Shown: piece after piece, positions 48,568-56,877 of the stretch
Position numbering within the stretch: the stretch's first letter is position 1
How the letters are laid out: each line of letters begins with the position of its first letter
Source of the DNA: JACKJP01 sp050249695
GTDB lineage: Bacteria; Pseudomonadota; Alphaproteobacteria; Rhizobiales; Tepidamorphaceae
Assembly: GCA_050249695.1 (NCBI GenBank)
Contig: JBFWQA010000001.1
Coordinates: forward strand, 744,001-808,000
DNA length: 64,000 nucleotides
Direction: 5' to 3'
Notes under the pieces: generated by a model
Database searches by the model: none
What the model saw: the letters and a program-made list of their open reading frames with translations, nothing else
Told to the model about the DNA's origin: nothing
Position numbers and translations under genes: made by a program

Positions 48568-50451
48568 TTGTACGGATCGATCAAGAGATACCTGACCGGC
48601 AGCCTGCGGTTGTTGCCGGCCGCCGCATTTTCAACCTGCCTCCTTGCAGGGCCCGCGCGGGCAGCCGGTGATATGGGCCCGCTTGTCCACGATCTCGGCA
48701 TAGGCGTGTTTCTGTCCGGCGTGCTGGCGATCGCATTCACGCGGTTGAAGGTGCCTGCGATCGCCGGCTTTATTCTGGCCGGCATTCTGGCCGGCCCGCT
48801 TGCCCTCGGACTGGTGACCGACGTCCAGAACATCGAGACGATCTCGCAGCTCGGCTTCGTGCTGCTTCTGTTCGTGATCGGACTGGAACTCAAGCTCTCC
48901 AAGATCCTCGCGAGCGGCAGGACGATCGTGATCAGCGGTCTGGCGTCGATGCCTCTGACGATCCTGTTCGGCTTCATCGTCGCCAAGGGCTTTGCCCTGA
49001 TCGGCCTTGGAGTGCTCGTCCCGGACAGCATATCCGCGCTTTACATCGGCGCGGTGATCGGCGCCGCGTCGACGCTGCTGGTGGTCAAGCTGTTCGTGGA
49101 ATCCTTCGAACTCGATACCGTACCGGGACGGCTCGCGCTCGGCCTGCTGATCTTCGAGGACATCTGGGCCTCCGCGATCCTGCTGATCCAGCCCAATCTG
49201 GATAATCCGGAACTGGCACCGATCGCCGCATCCTTCGGCGGGATCCTTGTGCTGCTGGTCATCGCGTTGCTGCTCGCCCGGTTCGTGGTGCCGATTCTCT
49301 TCCGCTGGATCGCCAAGCTCCCGGAACTGGTCGTGCTCGGCGCGATCAGCTGGTGCTTCGCGGTGGTGTTCATCGGCGCCAGTTTCGACATGATCTACGA
49401 GGAGATTACCCACCAGCATCTGCACGTCCATTTTGCAGTCGGCCCCGGCATGGGAGCGCTCATCGCAGGCGCCGCCATCGCCAACTTCCCCTACGCCACC
49501 GAAATCGTCACCAAGGTCGGTATGGTGAAGGACTTCTTCATCACCTTGTTCTTCGTCGGCCTCGGCATGAGCATGCCCGCGCCATCCGGCATGGCGGTGC
49601 CCGTCATGGCGGTCGCGATCGTCCTCCTGACGCTGGCCGCCCGTCTCGTCGTGCTGTTGCCGCTGCTGTACTTTTCCGGCACGGACCAGCGGAACGCGAC
49701 CGTCACCACCATTCGCATGTCGCAGATATCCGAATTCGGCCTGATCATCGCTTTCCTCGGCGTAAGCCTCGGCCATATCTCTCAGGATTTGTCGAGCGCG
49801 ATCATCCTGGCTTTCGTGATCACAGCGGTCGTCACGACTCCGTTGTTCAAGAGCTCCTATGCCTTATATGGCTGGCTGTCCCCCTGGCTGACAAAGATCG
49901 GCATGAAAGAGCCGGACAGGGCCGCGCAGGAGCAGGAACACCGCTATCGCCTCGCGCTTCTCGGATTCCACCGCATCGCCTCGTCCCTGCTGCACGATAT
50001 CTCGCGAAGCGATCCGGAGCTGGCGCGGCAGACCCTGGTGGTCGATTTCAACGTCGCCCTGCATGATTCGATCCGCGCGCTCGGCGCCCATGTCCACTAT
50101 GGCGATCTGTCGAATGAGGAGACGCTGCTCCATTCCGGCATCGACAAGGCCGACATACTGATATCGACCGTACCGGACGACCTGTTGCGCGGCTTCGACA
50201 ACTGCCGCCTTGTGGAAATGATCCGCAAGAACAATCCGTCCGCGACGATCATCGCCAATGCGGTCACCTTCGAGGCCTGCAAGGCTATCTACGAAGCCGG
50301 GGCGGATTATGTCTTCATGCAACGTGTGGAATCCGCGCGCGGTCTCAATGAGGCGCTGAGGGCGGCGCTGAAAGGCTCGCTTCCCGACTACCGCGCGATC
50401 CGCTGGCTTGAGGACGGCAAGCCGGAAGTTCGCGACGAAGTCCTCCCTTGA
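48568..50451 (+). CDS. KefB-type cation:proton antiporter (CPA2) with TrkA-N domain
   Basis: 627 residues, TTG start. A cleavable or anchor signal (SLRLLPAAAFSTCLLAGPARA) precedes 12-13 membrane helices of the Na+/H+ exchanger fold (~45-430). The cytoplasmic C-terminal ~170 residues resemble a TrkA-N Rossmann domain (LVVDFNVALHDSIRALGAHV, ADILISTVPDDLL), which in KefB/KefC gates the channel by binding nucleotide or glutathione. Probable K+ or Na+ efflux system. Converges on the ferritin-like gene. Confidence 0.88.
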   Translation: MYGSIKRYLTGSLRLLPAAAFSTCLLAGPARAAGDMGPLVHDLGIGVFLSGVLAIAFTRLKVPAIAGFILAGILAGPLALGLVTDVQNIETISQLGFVLLLFVIGLELKLSKILASGRTIVISGLASMPLTILFGFIVAKGFALIGLGVLVPDSISALYIGAVIGAASTLLVVKLFVESFELDTVPGRLALGLLIFEDIWASAILLIQPNLDNPELAPIAASFGGILVLLVIALLLARFVVPILFRWIAKLPELVVLGAISWCFAVVFIGASFDMIYEEITHQHLHVHFAVGPGMGALIAGAAIANFPYATEIVTKVGMVKDFFITLFFVGLGMSMPAPSGMAVPVMAVAIVLLTLAARLVVLLPLLYFSGTDQRNATVTTIRMSQISEFGLIIAFLGVSLGHISQDLSSAIILAFVITAVVTTPLFKSSYALYGWLSPWLTKIGMKEPDRAAQEQEHRYRLALLGFHRIASSLLHDISRSDPELARQTLVVDFNVALHDSIRALGAHVHYGDLSNEETLLHSGIDKADILISTVPDDLLRGFDNCRLVEMIRKNNPSATIIANAVTFEACKAIYEAGADYVFMQRVESARGLNEALRAALKGSLPDYRAIRWLEDGKPEVRDEVLP

Positions 50452-50461
50452 TGTCGAGCGT

Positions 50462-52402
50462 TCAGGACCTGAAGCCTATCTTCTTGTGCGTACCGTCGCA
50501 GAATGGTTTGGTGTTCGACCCGCCGCAGCGGCATAGGAGAGTGGCGGTGACGCGGTCCACGTTGCGGCCCGTCCCCGAACAGACTTCCAGATTGCCCATG
50601 ATCTGAAGCGGCCCGTCCTTCTGTGGCGAAATGCGTAGCGGTCCATCGCGCACGGCAAGCATTTCGGACTCGCGCGTCTGCGGTTCGCCCGTTGCCTTAA
50701 ATCCCGCGGCATTGTGCGACCCGTCGCAGAATGGCTTGTTCCTCGAAGCGCCGCACCTGCACAGCGTCGCCCTGTAACCAGGTTTCTCGCCGGCTATGTG
50801 AAGTGTTGCCCGAAATTCGTAGGGACCGTTTTCTCTGATCTTCATGACATTGACCGGAGGCGCGGGCTCTCCGGGCAGGTCGCCCTTGGGCTCATAGGTG
50901 ATCGCTCCCGAGGGGCAGTTGTGACAAACGCCCCGCAGATCCAGCGTGTCCATCCGGTCGGGAAACAGCCAGTCGCCTTCGACCCCGCCGAGGAAGACTT
51001 CCGGTGCGCCAAGAACGCAGAAGCGCGCATGGATGCAGCGTTTTCCGTCAAAGGAGAGAATGAGATCGCGGCCCTCGATTCGGTCGGCCGCTCCTTTTCC
51101 CGTGTCGATCGCGGGCACGTCGACCGGCCGGCGCGGCGGCTCCTGTACCGGTTTTGAATCGCCAACCGCAAGAGCGGCTGCCATCGCCTCAAGCATGGCC
51201 GTCGTGCCGGACAGTTCATGCCCTTCGGGAAACAGGCGCGCCGATTGCGCGGCAAGTTCACCCAGACGCTCGGCAAGCATGCGGATTTCGCCATTGCCTT
51301 CCGGAAGACGGGAGACGTCGCGGATCATCGTGAAACTCATGCCGGCATTCACGCCAGGCCGGGCCGGATCGGCCGGGAGGGATGCCAGATGTTCGCAAAC
51401 CGGCGACATGACCGCCATCAGTTGACGTGCCATCGTTACGAAGATGGCGCGATGGTCCGAAGAGCCCGCATCGCGACCGAACGATTGCGCCAGGAAGCGC
51501 AGCATCAGGTTGTAGAGCGCGTTGGCCAGATCGAGGACTTTCGCCGCCTCGCGATCCCGGATCCATACCCTGTTGTCCGGATCGACTGGGCGGTCCATCA
51601 CCGGATTGCGGGCGACGGGGAACGCGGGTTGGAATGTGGGATCCGCCGCAACCAATGCGTCGAACTGGTCGCGCACCTCAAGGAAGCGCTGATAGTGCGA
51701 ATCTTCCGCATGCTGCGGCGCGCCTTCGCCCTGCTCGACGATCGTTGCGATCGCGGCCCGCGCCGTCTGAAGGCTGGTGATCGTGCACAGGCCGGGCAGG
51801 GGCGCGTCCGCTGGGCCGATCTGGTCCTCCGCATTGCCGCAGAACAGGTTCTTTTCGCCCAGCTTGTGCGCCAGCGCCTCAAACGCGTGGTAGATGCCGC
51901 GGTACAGATGCCCGATGGTTCGGTATTCCTGTGCCCTCGGCATGACGGTGCCCTTGTGGGCGCTGCGCCTGTAGTGCCCGGGCGGGACAAACTCGGGCGC
52001 ATCATGCAGGTCGATGCCTTCCGGCCGTTCCAGGAATATCGCGTGGTCGATGAGTTCGCGTGAGAAGCCGAACAGCTCAAGATCGATACCCTCGGGATGG
52101 TACCCGAACGGGATGGGAAATTCGGGACGCGACAGATGGGGAGCCGCGCCGATCGCGCATGACAGATTGCCGACGAGCGTGAGGTGGGTCATCTCCTCCA
52201 CGGCGACGGCCGTCAGCGCCTGTTTCCAGGCCCGGACGGTTTCTGCCTGGACAGGGGTGAGGCCGTCGCGCTCACCACGCTTCAGGCTCCAGATCGCATA
52301 GAGATAGCAGCACATCACATTGTGCTCGATGGCTGCCGCCTCGGCGAGCATGTAGATCAGTTCTTCGCGATCTTCGACTCGTATCGCTGGTTCCATATTC
52401 AT
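50462..52402 (-). CDS. Ferritin-like / 4Fe-4S / double CDGSH iron-sulfur fusion protein
   Basis: 646 residues with four recognisable parts. (1) Residues ~1-250 are a VioB/RebD-type ferritin-like domain, with likely iron ligands in AAAIEHNVMCC (E26), VEEMTHL (E70, H73) and EDSHYQRF (E233, H236). (2) A helical linker. (3) A divergent 4Fe-4S mono-cluster domain (~447-507), with C456, C462, C493 and C496. (4) Two CDGSH domains, C548/C550/C559/H563 and C624/C626/C635/H639, each binding one 2Fe-2S cluster. No signal peptide, so cytosolic. Function unknown; redox or iron-handling chemistry is inferred. The antiporter gene converges and an SPFH gene diverges. Confidence 0.88.
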   Translation of the reverse strand: MNMEPAIRVEDREELIYMLAEAAAIEHNVMCCYLYAIWSLKRGERDGLTPVQAETVRAWKQALTAVAVEEMTHLTLVGNLSCAIGAAPHLSRPEFPIPFGYHPEGIDLELFGFSRELIDHAIFLERPEGIDLHDAPEFVPPGHYRRSAHKGTVMPRAQEYRTIGHLYRGIYHAFEALAHKLGEKNLFCGNAEDQIGPADAPLPGLCTITSLQTARAAIATIVEQGEGAPQHAEDSHYQRFLEVRDQFDALVAADPTFQPAFPVARNPVMDRPVDPDNRVWIRDREAAKVLDLANALYNLMLRFLAQSFGRDAGSSDHRAIFVTMARQLMAVMSPVCEHLASLPADPARPGVNAGMSFTMIRDVSRLPEGNGEIRMLAERLGELAAQSARLFPEGHELSGTTAMLEAMAAALAVGDSKPVQEPPRRPVDVPAIDTGKGAADRIEGRDLILSFDGKRCIHARFCVLGAPEVFLGGVEGDWLFPDRMDTLDLRGVCHNCPSGAITYEPKGDLPGEPAPPVNVMKIRENGPYEFRATLHIAGEKPGYRATLCRCGASRNKPFCDGSHNAAGFKATGEPQTRESEMLAVRDGPLRISPQKDGPLQIMGNLEVCSGTGRNVDRVTATLLCRCGGSNTKPFCDGTHKKIGFRS

Positions 52403-52556
52403 GGCGGCGCCTCGATGGGCTATGGTCGCCCATTCTGCCCCGTGGAGCAGGGGCCGGATAGACGGAAAGTGACGCCCTGGCGCGTTGTGATCGGCCGGCG
52501 ATCAAACGAACCCGGCTCCGGAGACGTGGACGATGTATGACCAAACGGGTGCTTTG

Positions 52557-53524
52557 ATGGGCCTCCTCGATCTCATATTCTCATTGCAGTTTGTCTTGTT
52601 CGTCATCGTGCTTCTGCTCGCGGCGACCATGATCGTCATCACGCCGGGCAAGCGGGCAAAAATCGTGGAGCGCCTTGGCAGACCGCTCGCCAACGCCCGC
52701 ATGCCCGGGCTGAGCCTCAAGCTCCCGTGGCCCATCGACCATGTGGTTGGCGTCATCATCTTCAGCTGCAGGAAATAGACGCCGACGTCTCTGTCAAAAC
52801 CTCCGACAATGCCTTCATGACATTGCCGGTGAAGGTTCAGTACCGCGCGAGCAGCGAGCCGGCCGGCGCCGTCAGGGCGCATTACGAGTTGGAAAACCCC
52901 GAGCAGCAGATCACCAGCTATGTATTGAACAGCGCGCGGCAGACGGCGTCCGGCATGGCGATGGTGGATCTTTACCAGAATCGCGACGACATCGAGATGC
53001 AGGTGCAGGACGCGTTGCAGGAGCAGTTCGCGCAATATGGCTACATCATCGCGAACGTGCTGATCGACGAGCCGCAGCCGAGCCCCGAAGTGCGCGCCGC
53101 GTTCAACCGCGTCATCGCCTCCGAGCGCGAGAAGGAGGCGGCCCGCAATATCGCCGACGCCAAGCGCATCGAACTGGTCGGCATCGCCCAGGCGGAAAAG
53201 GAATCCAAGAAATTGCAGGGCGAGGGCATCGCCGAGATGCGCGACGCGATCGCCCGCGGGCTGGAGGATGCCGTGGAGAAGCTGTCCACCGTGATGTCGC
53301 GCGAGCAGGCGCTCACGCTGCTCATGGATACCAATCGGCTCGATACGCTGAGTTCGGCTGCCGCGCACGGCAACATGATCCTCGTCGATATGCGGAACGG
53401 CAGCGAATTCGCCAAGACGGTCGCTGCTGTGCGGGCGACAGGCGGAAGAGATGCTGCTGGCCAATCCAATGACATCGCAGAAGGAGCTCGGTTGAGCCCT
53501 TGGGCCGAGGATAGCGATCAGTAG
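52557..53524 (+). pseudogene. SPFH/stomatin-like protein, disrupted by a -1 frameshift
   Basis: The first part (52557-52778) encodes a membrane anchor and the start of an SPFH domain (IVITPGKRAKIVERLGRPLA ending KLPWPIDHVVG), then meets a TAG. The rest continues in the -1 frame from about 52740 to 53524: LQLQEIDADVSVKTSDNAF, an SPFH core, and a coiled-coil tail (AKRIELVGIAQAEKESKKLQ). The join fits a single lost base near 52740-52755. Whether this is a real inactivating mutation or a sequencing error cannot be decided here. Stomatin/HflK-like proteins scaffold membrane microdomains and proteases. Confidence 0.85.
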
Positions 53525-53536
53525 TTCTGGAAATTA

Positions 53537-53569
53537 CTGCCGCCCGCGAGAGATGACCTCACGGGCGGC
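53537..53569. terminator. Bidirectional terminator between SPFH and DctP genes
   Basis: Stem TGCCGCCCG (53537-53545) and CGGGCGGCA (53561-53569) with a 15-base loop. On the minus strand the stem is followed by TAATTT. It lies between the two convergent stops. Confidence 0.6.
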
Positions 53570-53587
53570 ATGTCCTCGAATGCAGGT

Positions 53588-54610
53588 CTATTTGGCGGCG
53601 TTTTCCAGAATGGCGAGCATCGCATCTGGATCGGCCAGGCCATTTTCCTTGGCCACTTTGACCCATTTGTCGCGAATGGGCTGATAGAGCTTCTTCAGCT
53701 CTGCCAGGGTTTCGCCTTCGATCGCATGGATTTGGGCGCCTGCCGCTTGGAGGGTCTTGGCCGCCTGATCGACCTCCCGCTTGGCAACTTCACCGCCCAG
53801 TTTCGCCAGTACGGGACCTGTGAGCGCGAGGATCGCCTGTTGGTCCTTCTCGGAGATCTTGTCCCACTTTGCCTTGTTGATGGGAAGCAGAACGGTCGAG
53901 GCGTTGATGCCGCCCGGTACCGTGTTGATGACCTTCAGAACCGATTCAAGCTTGAAGCTCGGTATGGCATCCATCGGTATCACTGCACCGTCAAGCGCCC
54001 CGCCATTGAGGAGTTCGTACAGCTCTGAAGCCGGCTTGGTGATCGCGGTGCCTCCAAAAGCTTCGATGGCTTCTCCGACAGCGCGATTGGAGGAGCGAAT
54101 CTTCAGGCCTTTGAAATCATCGACCGAGTTGATGACCTTGGATGTCATCGGAAAGTTGGCGACGCTGCTGCACCAGTAGCTCAGCACCTGCACTTCCTTG
54201 AAGGCGCCGACGGGCTCCAGATACTTCTTGTAGGCTTCCCAGGTCGCGGGGCAGCGTGTCGACGGATCGTCTCCCAGAAAGGCCAGCTCCAGTCCTTCGG
54301 TCAATGGGAACTTGCCGGGGTTGTAGCCCGGGACGATGAAAGACAAGTCAGCCAACCCGTCGGCCACCACGTCATATTGACCGGCCACAGTGCCGACGAC
54401 CTTCGGCGTGATTTCCACCTTCACGCGACCTTCCGTCACCTCTTCGAACTTCTCAAGCGTTGGGATGATCACATCCCGATCGACGTAATAGTTCAGCGGT
54501 AGCCATTTGGAATAGGTGAGAACGATCGGGTCTGCCGCGTGGCCGGGCACGGCGACAACCGTGGCGACGGCAAGGGTTGAAAGGAACCCGAGAAGAGTAC
54601 TGCGTTTCAT
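53588..54610 (-). CDS. TRAP transporter solute-binding protein (DctP family), orphan
   Basis: 340 residues. Signal peptide 1-~25 (LGFLSTLAVATVVAVPGHAA). DctP features include LADLSFIVPGYNPGKFPLTE, DDFKGLKIRSSNRAVGEAIEAFG and the C-terminal helix region ELKKLYQPIRDKWVKVAKENG. The protein captures an organic acid or related solute in the periplasm. GGAGGTAAAG precedes the ATG at 54610. No DctQ or DctM membrane subunits are in this window, so its partner is encoded elsewhere or missing. The promoter region carries two adjacent palindromes. Confidence 0.9.
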   Translation of the reverse strand: MKRSTLLGFLSTLAVATVVAVPGHAADPIVLTYSKWLPLNYYVDRDVIIPTLEKFEEVTEGRVKVEITPKVVGTVAGQYDVVADGLADLSFIVPGYNPGKFPLTEGLELAFLGDDPSTRCPATWEAYKKYLEPVGAFKEVQVLSYWCSSVANFPMTSKVINSVDDFKGLKIRSSNRAVGEAIEAFGGTAITKPASELYELLNGGALDGAVIPMDAIPSFKLESVLKVINTVPGGINASTVLLPINKAKWDKISEKDQQAILALTGPVLAKLGGEVAKREVDQAAKTLQAAGAQIHAIEGETLAELKKLYQPIRDKWVKVAKENGLADPDAMLAILENAAK

Positions 54611-55061
54611 CTTTACCTCCCACAAAATGGCGGGCTTGGTCCCCGCCTTCTTTGGTCGGCATGCGGCTGGCGCTATGACCGGTCTGCGCTTGCTTCAAGC
54701 CGACGGACGGTCATTGTCTCGGCTTACTGACCAGTAAGTCAACATGCATGTTGATGTAATGTATGTTTTCGCCGCGCTGCGGTTGATCTTACATACCCGC
54801 CTCTAAGGCAATCAGGCGAAGGTCTTGGCAGGTGGGAGTATCTCGATCTCTCCGGAATCGGAGACTTCGAAACTCTGCGCTGGTCCGTAGAAGAACCAAT
54901 AGGGGCCGCTTTTGCCGCTTCGAGTGCTAAAGGACTTTTGTCCGCCTCACCAAGGAACTTAATCCGGAGCCCGACCGACCGGGTCGTTCCGGTTGTAACG
55001 AAATCGCAGTTTCGTCATCTCCGTTTCGGGGGCCAATTCGGTGAGCTGGCTTTCTAGACGA
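54611..55061. other. Intergenic region upstream of the DctP gene
   Basis: About 450 bases without a supported gene. It holds the double palindrome at 54723-54754. A minus-strand frame from about 54945 to 54809 reads a plausible short peptide tail (SGPYWFFYGPAQSFEV) but has no start codon and is closed upstream by a stop; it may be a gene remnant. A short hairpin ACGAAA/TTTCGT lies near 55000. Confidence 0.45.
54723..54754. promoter_or_regulatory. Two tandem palindromes, candidate operator of the DctP gene
   Basis: CTTACTG-AC-CAGTAAG (54723-54738) is a 7-base inverted repeat with a two-base spacer. It is followed without a gap by the perfect 16-base palindrome TCAACATGCATGTTGA (54739-54754). 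Together they lie 113-144 bases before the DctP start. The first resembles TetR-type sites, the second could serve a GntR- or LacI-type repressor; both attributions are inference. Confidence 0.5.
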
Positions 55062-55241
55062 TCAATATATGCTGATGTTTTCTAACTGTGCTTGGATGCG
55101 GATATAGAGCAACCAGACGAAGCACGCCAAGCCCAGAATTTGCCACTGGAGCGGCACACCATCTGGAAACAGCTCGCTGATAAGCCAGACGATCGCTAGA
55201 CCGCCGGCGATCGGCCACAGGTTCCGGAAAGCTGTGCGCAT
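55062..55241 (-). CDS. Possible small membrane protein
   Basis: 59 residues from an ATG at 55241, preceded by GGAAAGGA at eight bases. Two hydrophobic segments (PIAGGLAIVWLISELF and ILGLACFVWLLYI) suggest two membrane helices. No family recognised. A start at 55250 (MSSM) is possible. Isolated between the DctP gene and tRNA-Lys; could be a chance frame, but the ribosome site and hydrophobic pattern favour a gene. Confidence 0.4.
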   Translation of the reverse strand: MRTAFRNLWPIAGGLAIVWLISELFPDGVPLQWQILGLACFVWLLYIRIQAQLENISIY

Positions 55242-55369
55242 CGAGCTCATCCTTTCCAATCCTGACACCAGGGCTACGAAGCAGGCTCAGCACATAGTGC
55301 GGGCACTGTTCTCAAGAGCATGCGAATGCGCACAGCTCATAAATACCTTATTGAAAAATAAATGACATT

Positions 55370-55445
55370 TGGTGAGCGCGCAGGGATTCGAACCCTGGAC
55401 CTACTGATTAAAAGTCAGTTGCTCTACCGGCTGAGCTACGCGCTC
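55370..55445 (-). tRNA. tRNA-Lys (anticodon TTT)
   Basis: 76 bases on the minus strand with encoded CCA. The acceptor stem pairs GAGCGCG with CGCGCTC; the D arm, the TTCGAAT T-loop and a CTTTTAA anticodon loop are complete. Anticodon TTT is at 55410-55412. It decodes AAA and AAG. Confidence 0.97.
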
Positions 55446-55589
55446 TTGCTCCACCAATGTCGGGGCCCTTATGGGGGAGCAATCGCGGCAGGTCAATATG
55501 CGCTGGACGCGCATTCCGCGGCGCCTGCGGCCGCAGCGGTGGATGGTCACCTGCGGTCACGCGCGGTCCGGGCGTCCCGTTGCGAAAAC

Positions 55590-55615
55590 AGCCCGCCGGA
55601 ACATGCCGGCGGGCT
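55590..55615 (-). terminator. Terminator of the glycine-repeat protein gene
   Basis: Stem AGCCCGCCGG and CCGGCGGGCT (10 pairs) around a six-base loop. On the minus strand it is followed by GTTTTC. It lies about 30 bases after the stop codon at 55643. Confidence 0.65.
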
Positions 55616-55642
55616 GCTTTCCTTCCTGGGAGGAGGGATGCG

Positions 55643-56350
55643 TCAGCGGCGGCTGACGCTCGCGACATTCTTCAGAATGGAGCAAAGCTGGACCAGCCCG
55701 CGGTCATATGCATACGGGTCGGCCGAGACGGCCCGGCAGGTGACGCGGAGCTTTTGCAATTCTGCTGTCGACATGCCGGCGAAGGCCGCGACGGCCTGCT
55801 GCCCGCCTACCGCGCCAAGGCCACCGCCGCCACCGACGCCACCGCCGCCGCCGGAGCCGCCGCCTCCACCGCCACCGCCGCCGGCGCTGCCTCCGCCGCC
55901 ACCAAGTCCGACGTCGACGCCCACACCGAGGCCGCCGCCGCCGAGACCGACATCGACACCGACGCTGGATCCGCCGAGGCCGAGGCCGACGCTGGCACTC
56001 CCGCTGCCACTGCCGAGGCCGGCATCGACACCGACACCGAGCCCGCTGGCACCGCCAAGTCCGATATCTGCGCTCGCGCCGAGACCTCCGCTCCCGGTGC
56101 CGACGCCCGCATCCACGCCAAGGCCGCTCGACCCGCCGACGCCGACACTCGCGTCAACGCCGCTGCTTCCGACGCCAACGCCTGCGCTGACCCCGCCGTC
56201 GCCGCCAATTCCGACTCCAATGCCGCCGCTGTCGGCACTGACGCCGACGCCACCGACTCCGACATCGATCGCCAATGCAGATACGGTCAGATACAGGGAG
56301 GCAGCTCCTGCCGTGAGGCAAGCACTGACTGCTTTATAAACTCTCGCCAT
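55643..56350 (-). CDS. Secreted glycine-repeat protein
   Basis: 235 residues. Signal peptide 1-~27 (CLTAGAASLYLTVSALA). Residues ~28-180 are degenerate Gly/Val/Asp/Ser repeats (GLGVGVDVGLGGG-like units). A conserved-looking C-terminal segment (~190-232) reads GMSTAELQKLRVTCRAV and ends near LVQLCSILK, with two Cys that may pair. AAGGAG before the ATG supports the start. Such repeat proteins occur in rhizobial secretomes, function unknown; a surface or extracellular structural role is possible. Codon use in the repeat is strongly skewed, and the plus-strand proline-rich frame is its shadow. Confidence 0.75.
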   Translation of the reverse strand: MARVYKAVSACLTAGAASLYLTVSALAIDVGVGGVGVSADSGGIGVGIGGDGGVSAGVGVGSSGVDASVGVGGSSGLGVDAGVGTGSGGLGASADIGLGGASGLGVGVDAGLGSGSGSASVGLGLGGSSVGVDVGLGGGGLGVGVDVGLGGGGGSAGGGGGGGGGSGGGGGVGGGGGLGAVGGQQAVAAFAGMSTAELQKLRVTCRAVSADPYAYDRGLVQLCSILKNVASVSRR

Positions 56351-56877
56351 AATGTAATCTCCTTGGTTTCGAGCCTTTAAGACCAGCTGAATGATACCAA
56401 GGGTAACGTCGAATAAAGTAAAAGAGGCGATGAAAGGTGCCTATCAATTTCGATGATAGGAAAAAGATGGAGTCAATCAATGCTAAAAATTGAAAGGAGA
56501 GCATATGTATCGTAAAGTGACGTAGCAACCATAGGTTTTATAAATTGGGTATTTAAATGCGTTCGATTTTGTGGGGTGTGTCAGTGTTCCGTAGCGTCGC
56601 ATGCGCTCACCCTTTACGGGTAGGGAACGCCGGCAGAATTGCCTGGGCTCATGTCGAGCAGGGTGCTGGTATCCCCGTGCTCAGCGGGAGCGAATGAATC
56701 GAATAGGGAGCCGAAACCCCCCGAGGCTCAGCTTTTGTAACCGGTCTAATAATTCGCCGTTTTGCACTTTACGCCCCAGGGAGGCTGGCGTTAGCCGGTA
56801 GAAGAGACGGCCGCGTGCGCTGGGCCGGCAGCCGAACTGCTGTCCGACACGGGTGTCGGGCGTCTCTTCCCTGGAGG
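56351..56877. other. AT-rich and structured intergenic region
   Basis: About 527 bases. The 56390-56580 part is much richer in A and T than the rest of the window and contains the promoter and leader of the glycine-repeat gene, including a hairpin CCTATCA/TGATAGG (56440-56460). The 56776-56874 part is highly self-complementary and is listed separately. No credible coding gene seen. Confidence 0.5.
56776..56874. ncRNA. Candidate structured RNA or long terminator-like element
   Basis: Nested pairings: CCAGGG (56776-56781) with CCCTGG (56869-56874); GAAGAGACG (56801-56809) with CGTCTCTTC (56861-56869); and inner hairpins GGCT/AGCC, GCAG/CTGC and CCGACAC/GTGTCGG. The two outer stems share one base (56869), so at most one uses it. 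It ends four bases from the HIT stop codon. Strand and function are unknown; no known riboswitch core was recognised. Confidence 0.3.

Noticed and set aside
52727..52790. Programmed -1 ribosomal frameshift as explanation for the split SPFH gene
   Set aside because: No slippery heptamer or clear downstream pseudoknot was found in the overlap, so a mutation or sequencing error is more likely.
54809..54945. Minus-strand frame with a plausible C-terminal peptide
   Set aside because: No start codon and an upstream stop; at best a remnant, so it was only mentioned within the intergenic entry.
55370..55445. tRNA-Lys as an integration site for a genomic island
   Set aside because: No integrase gene and no second copy of the tRNA 3' end were seen in the window.
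55362..56339. Plus-strand proline- and threonine-rich frame
   Set aside because: It mirrors the glycine codons of the minus-strand repeat protein, which has a signal peptide and ribosome site; the plus frame has neither and also runs through the tRNA.
56334..56528. 64-codon minus-strand frame over the leader of the glycine-repeat gene
   Set aside because: It overlaps the ribosome site and start of a better supported gene and its hydrophobic content reflects the AT-rich promoter DNA.
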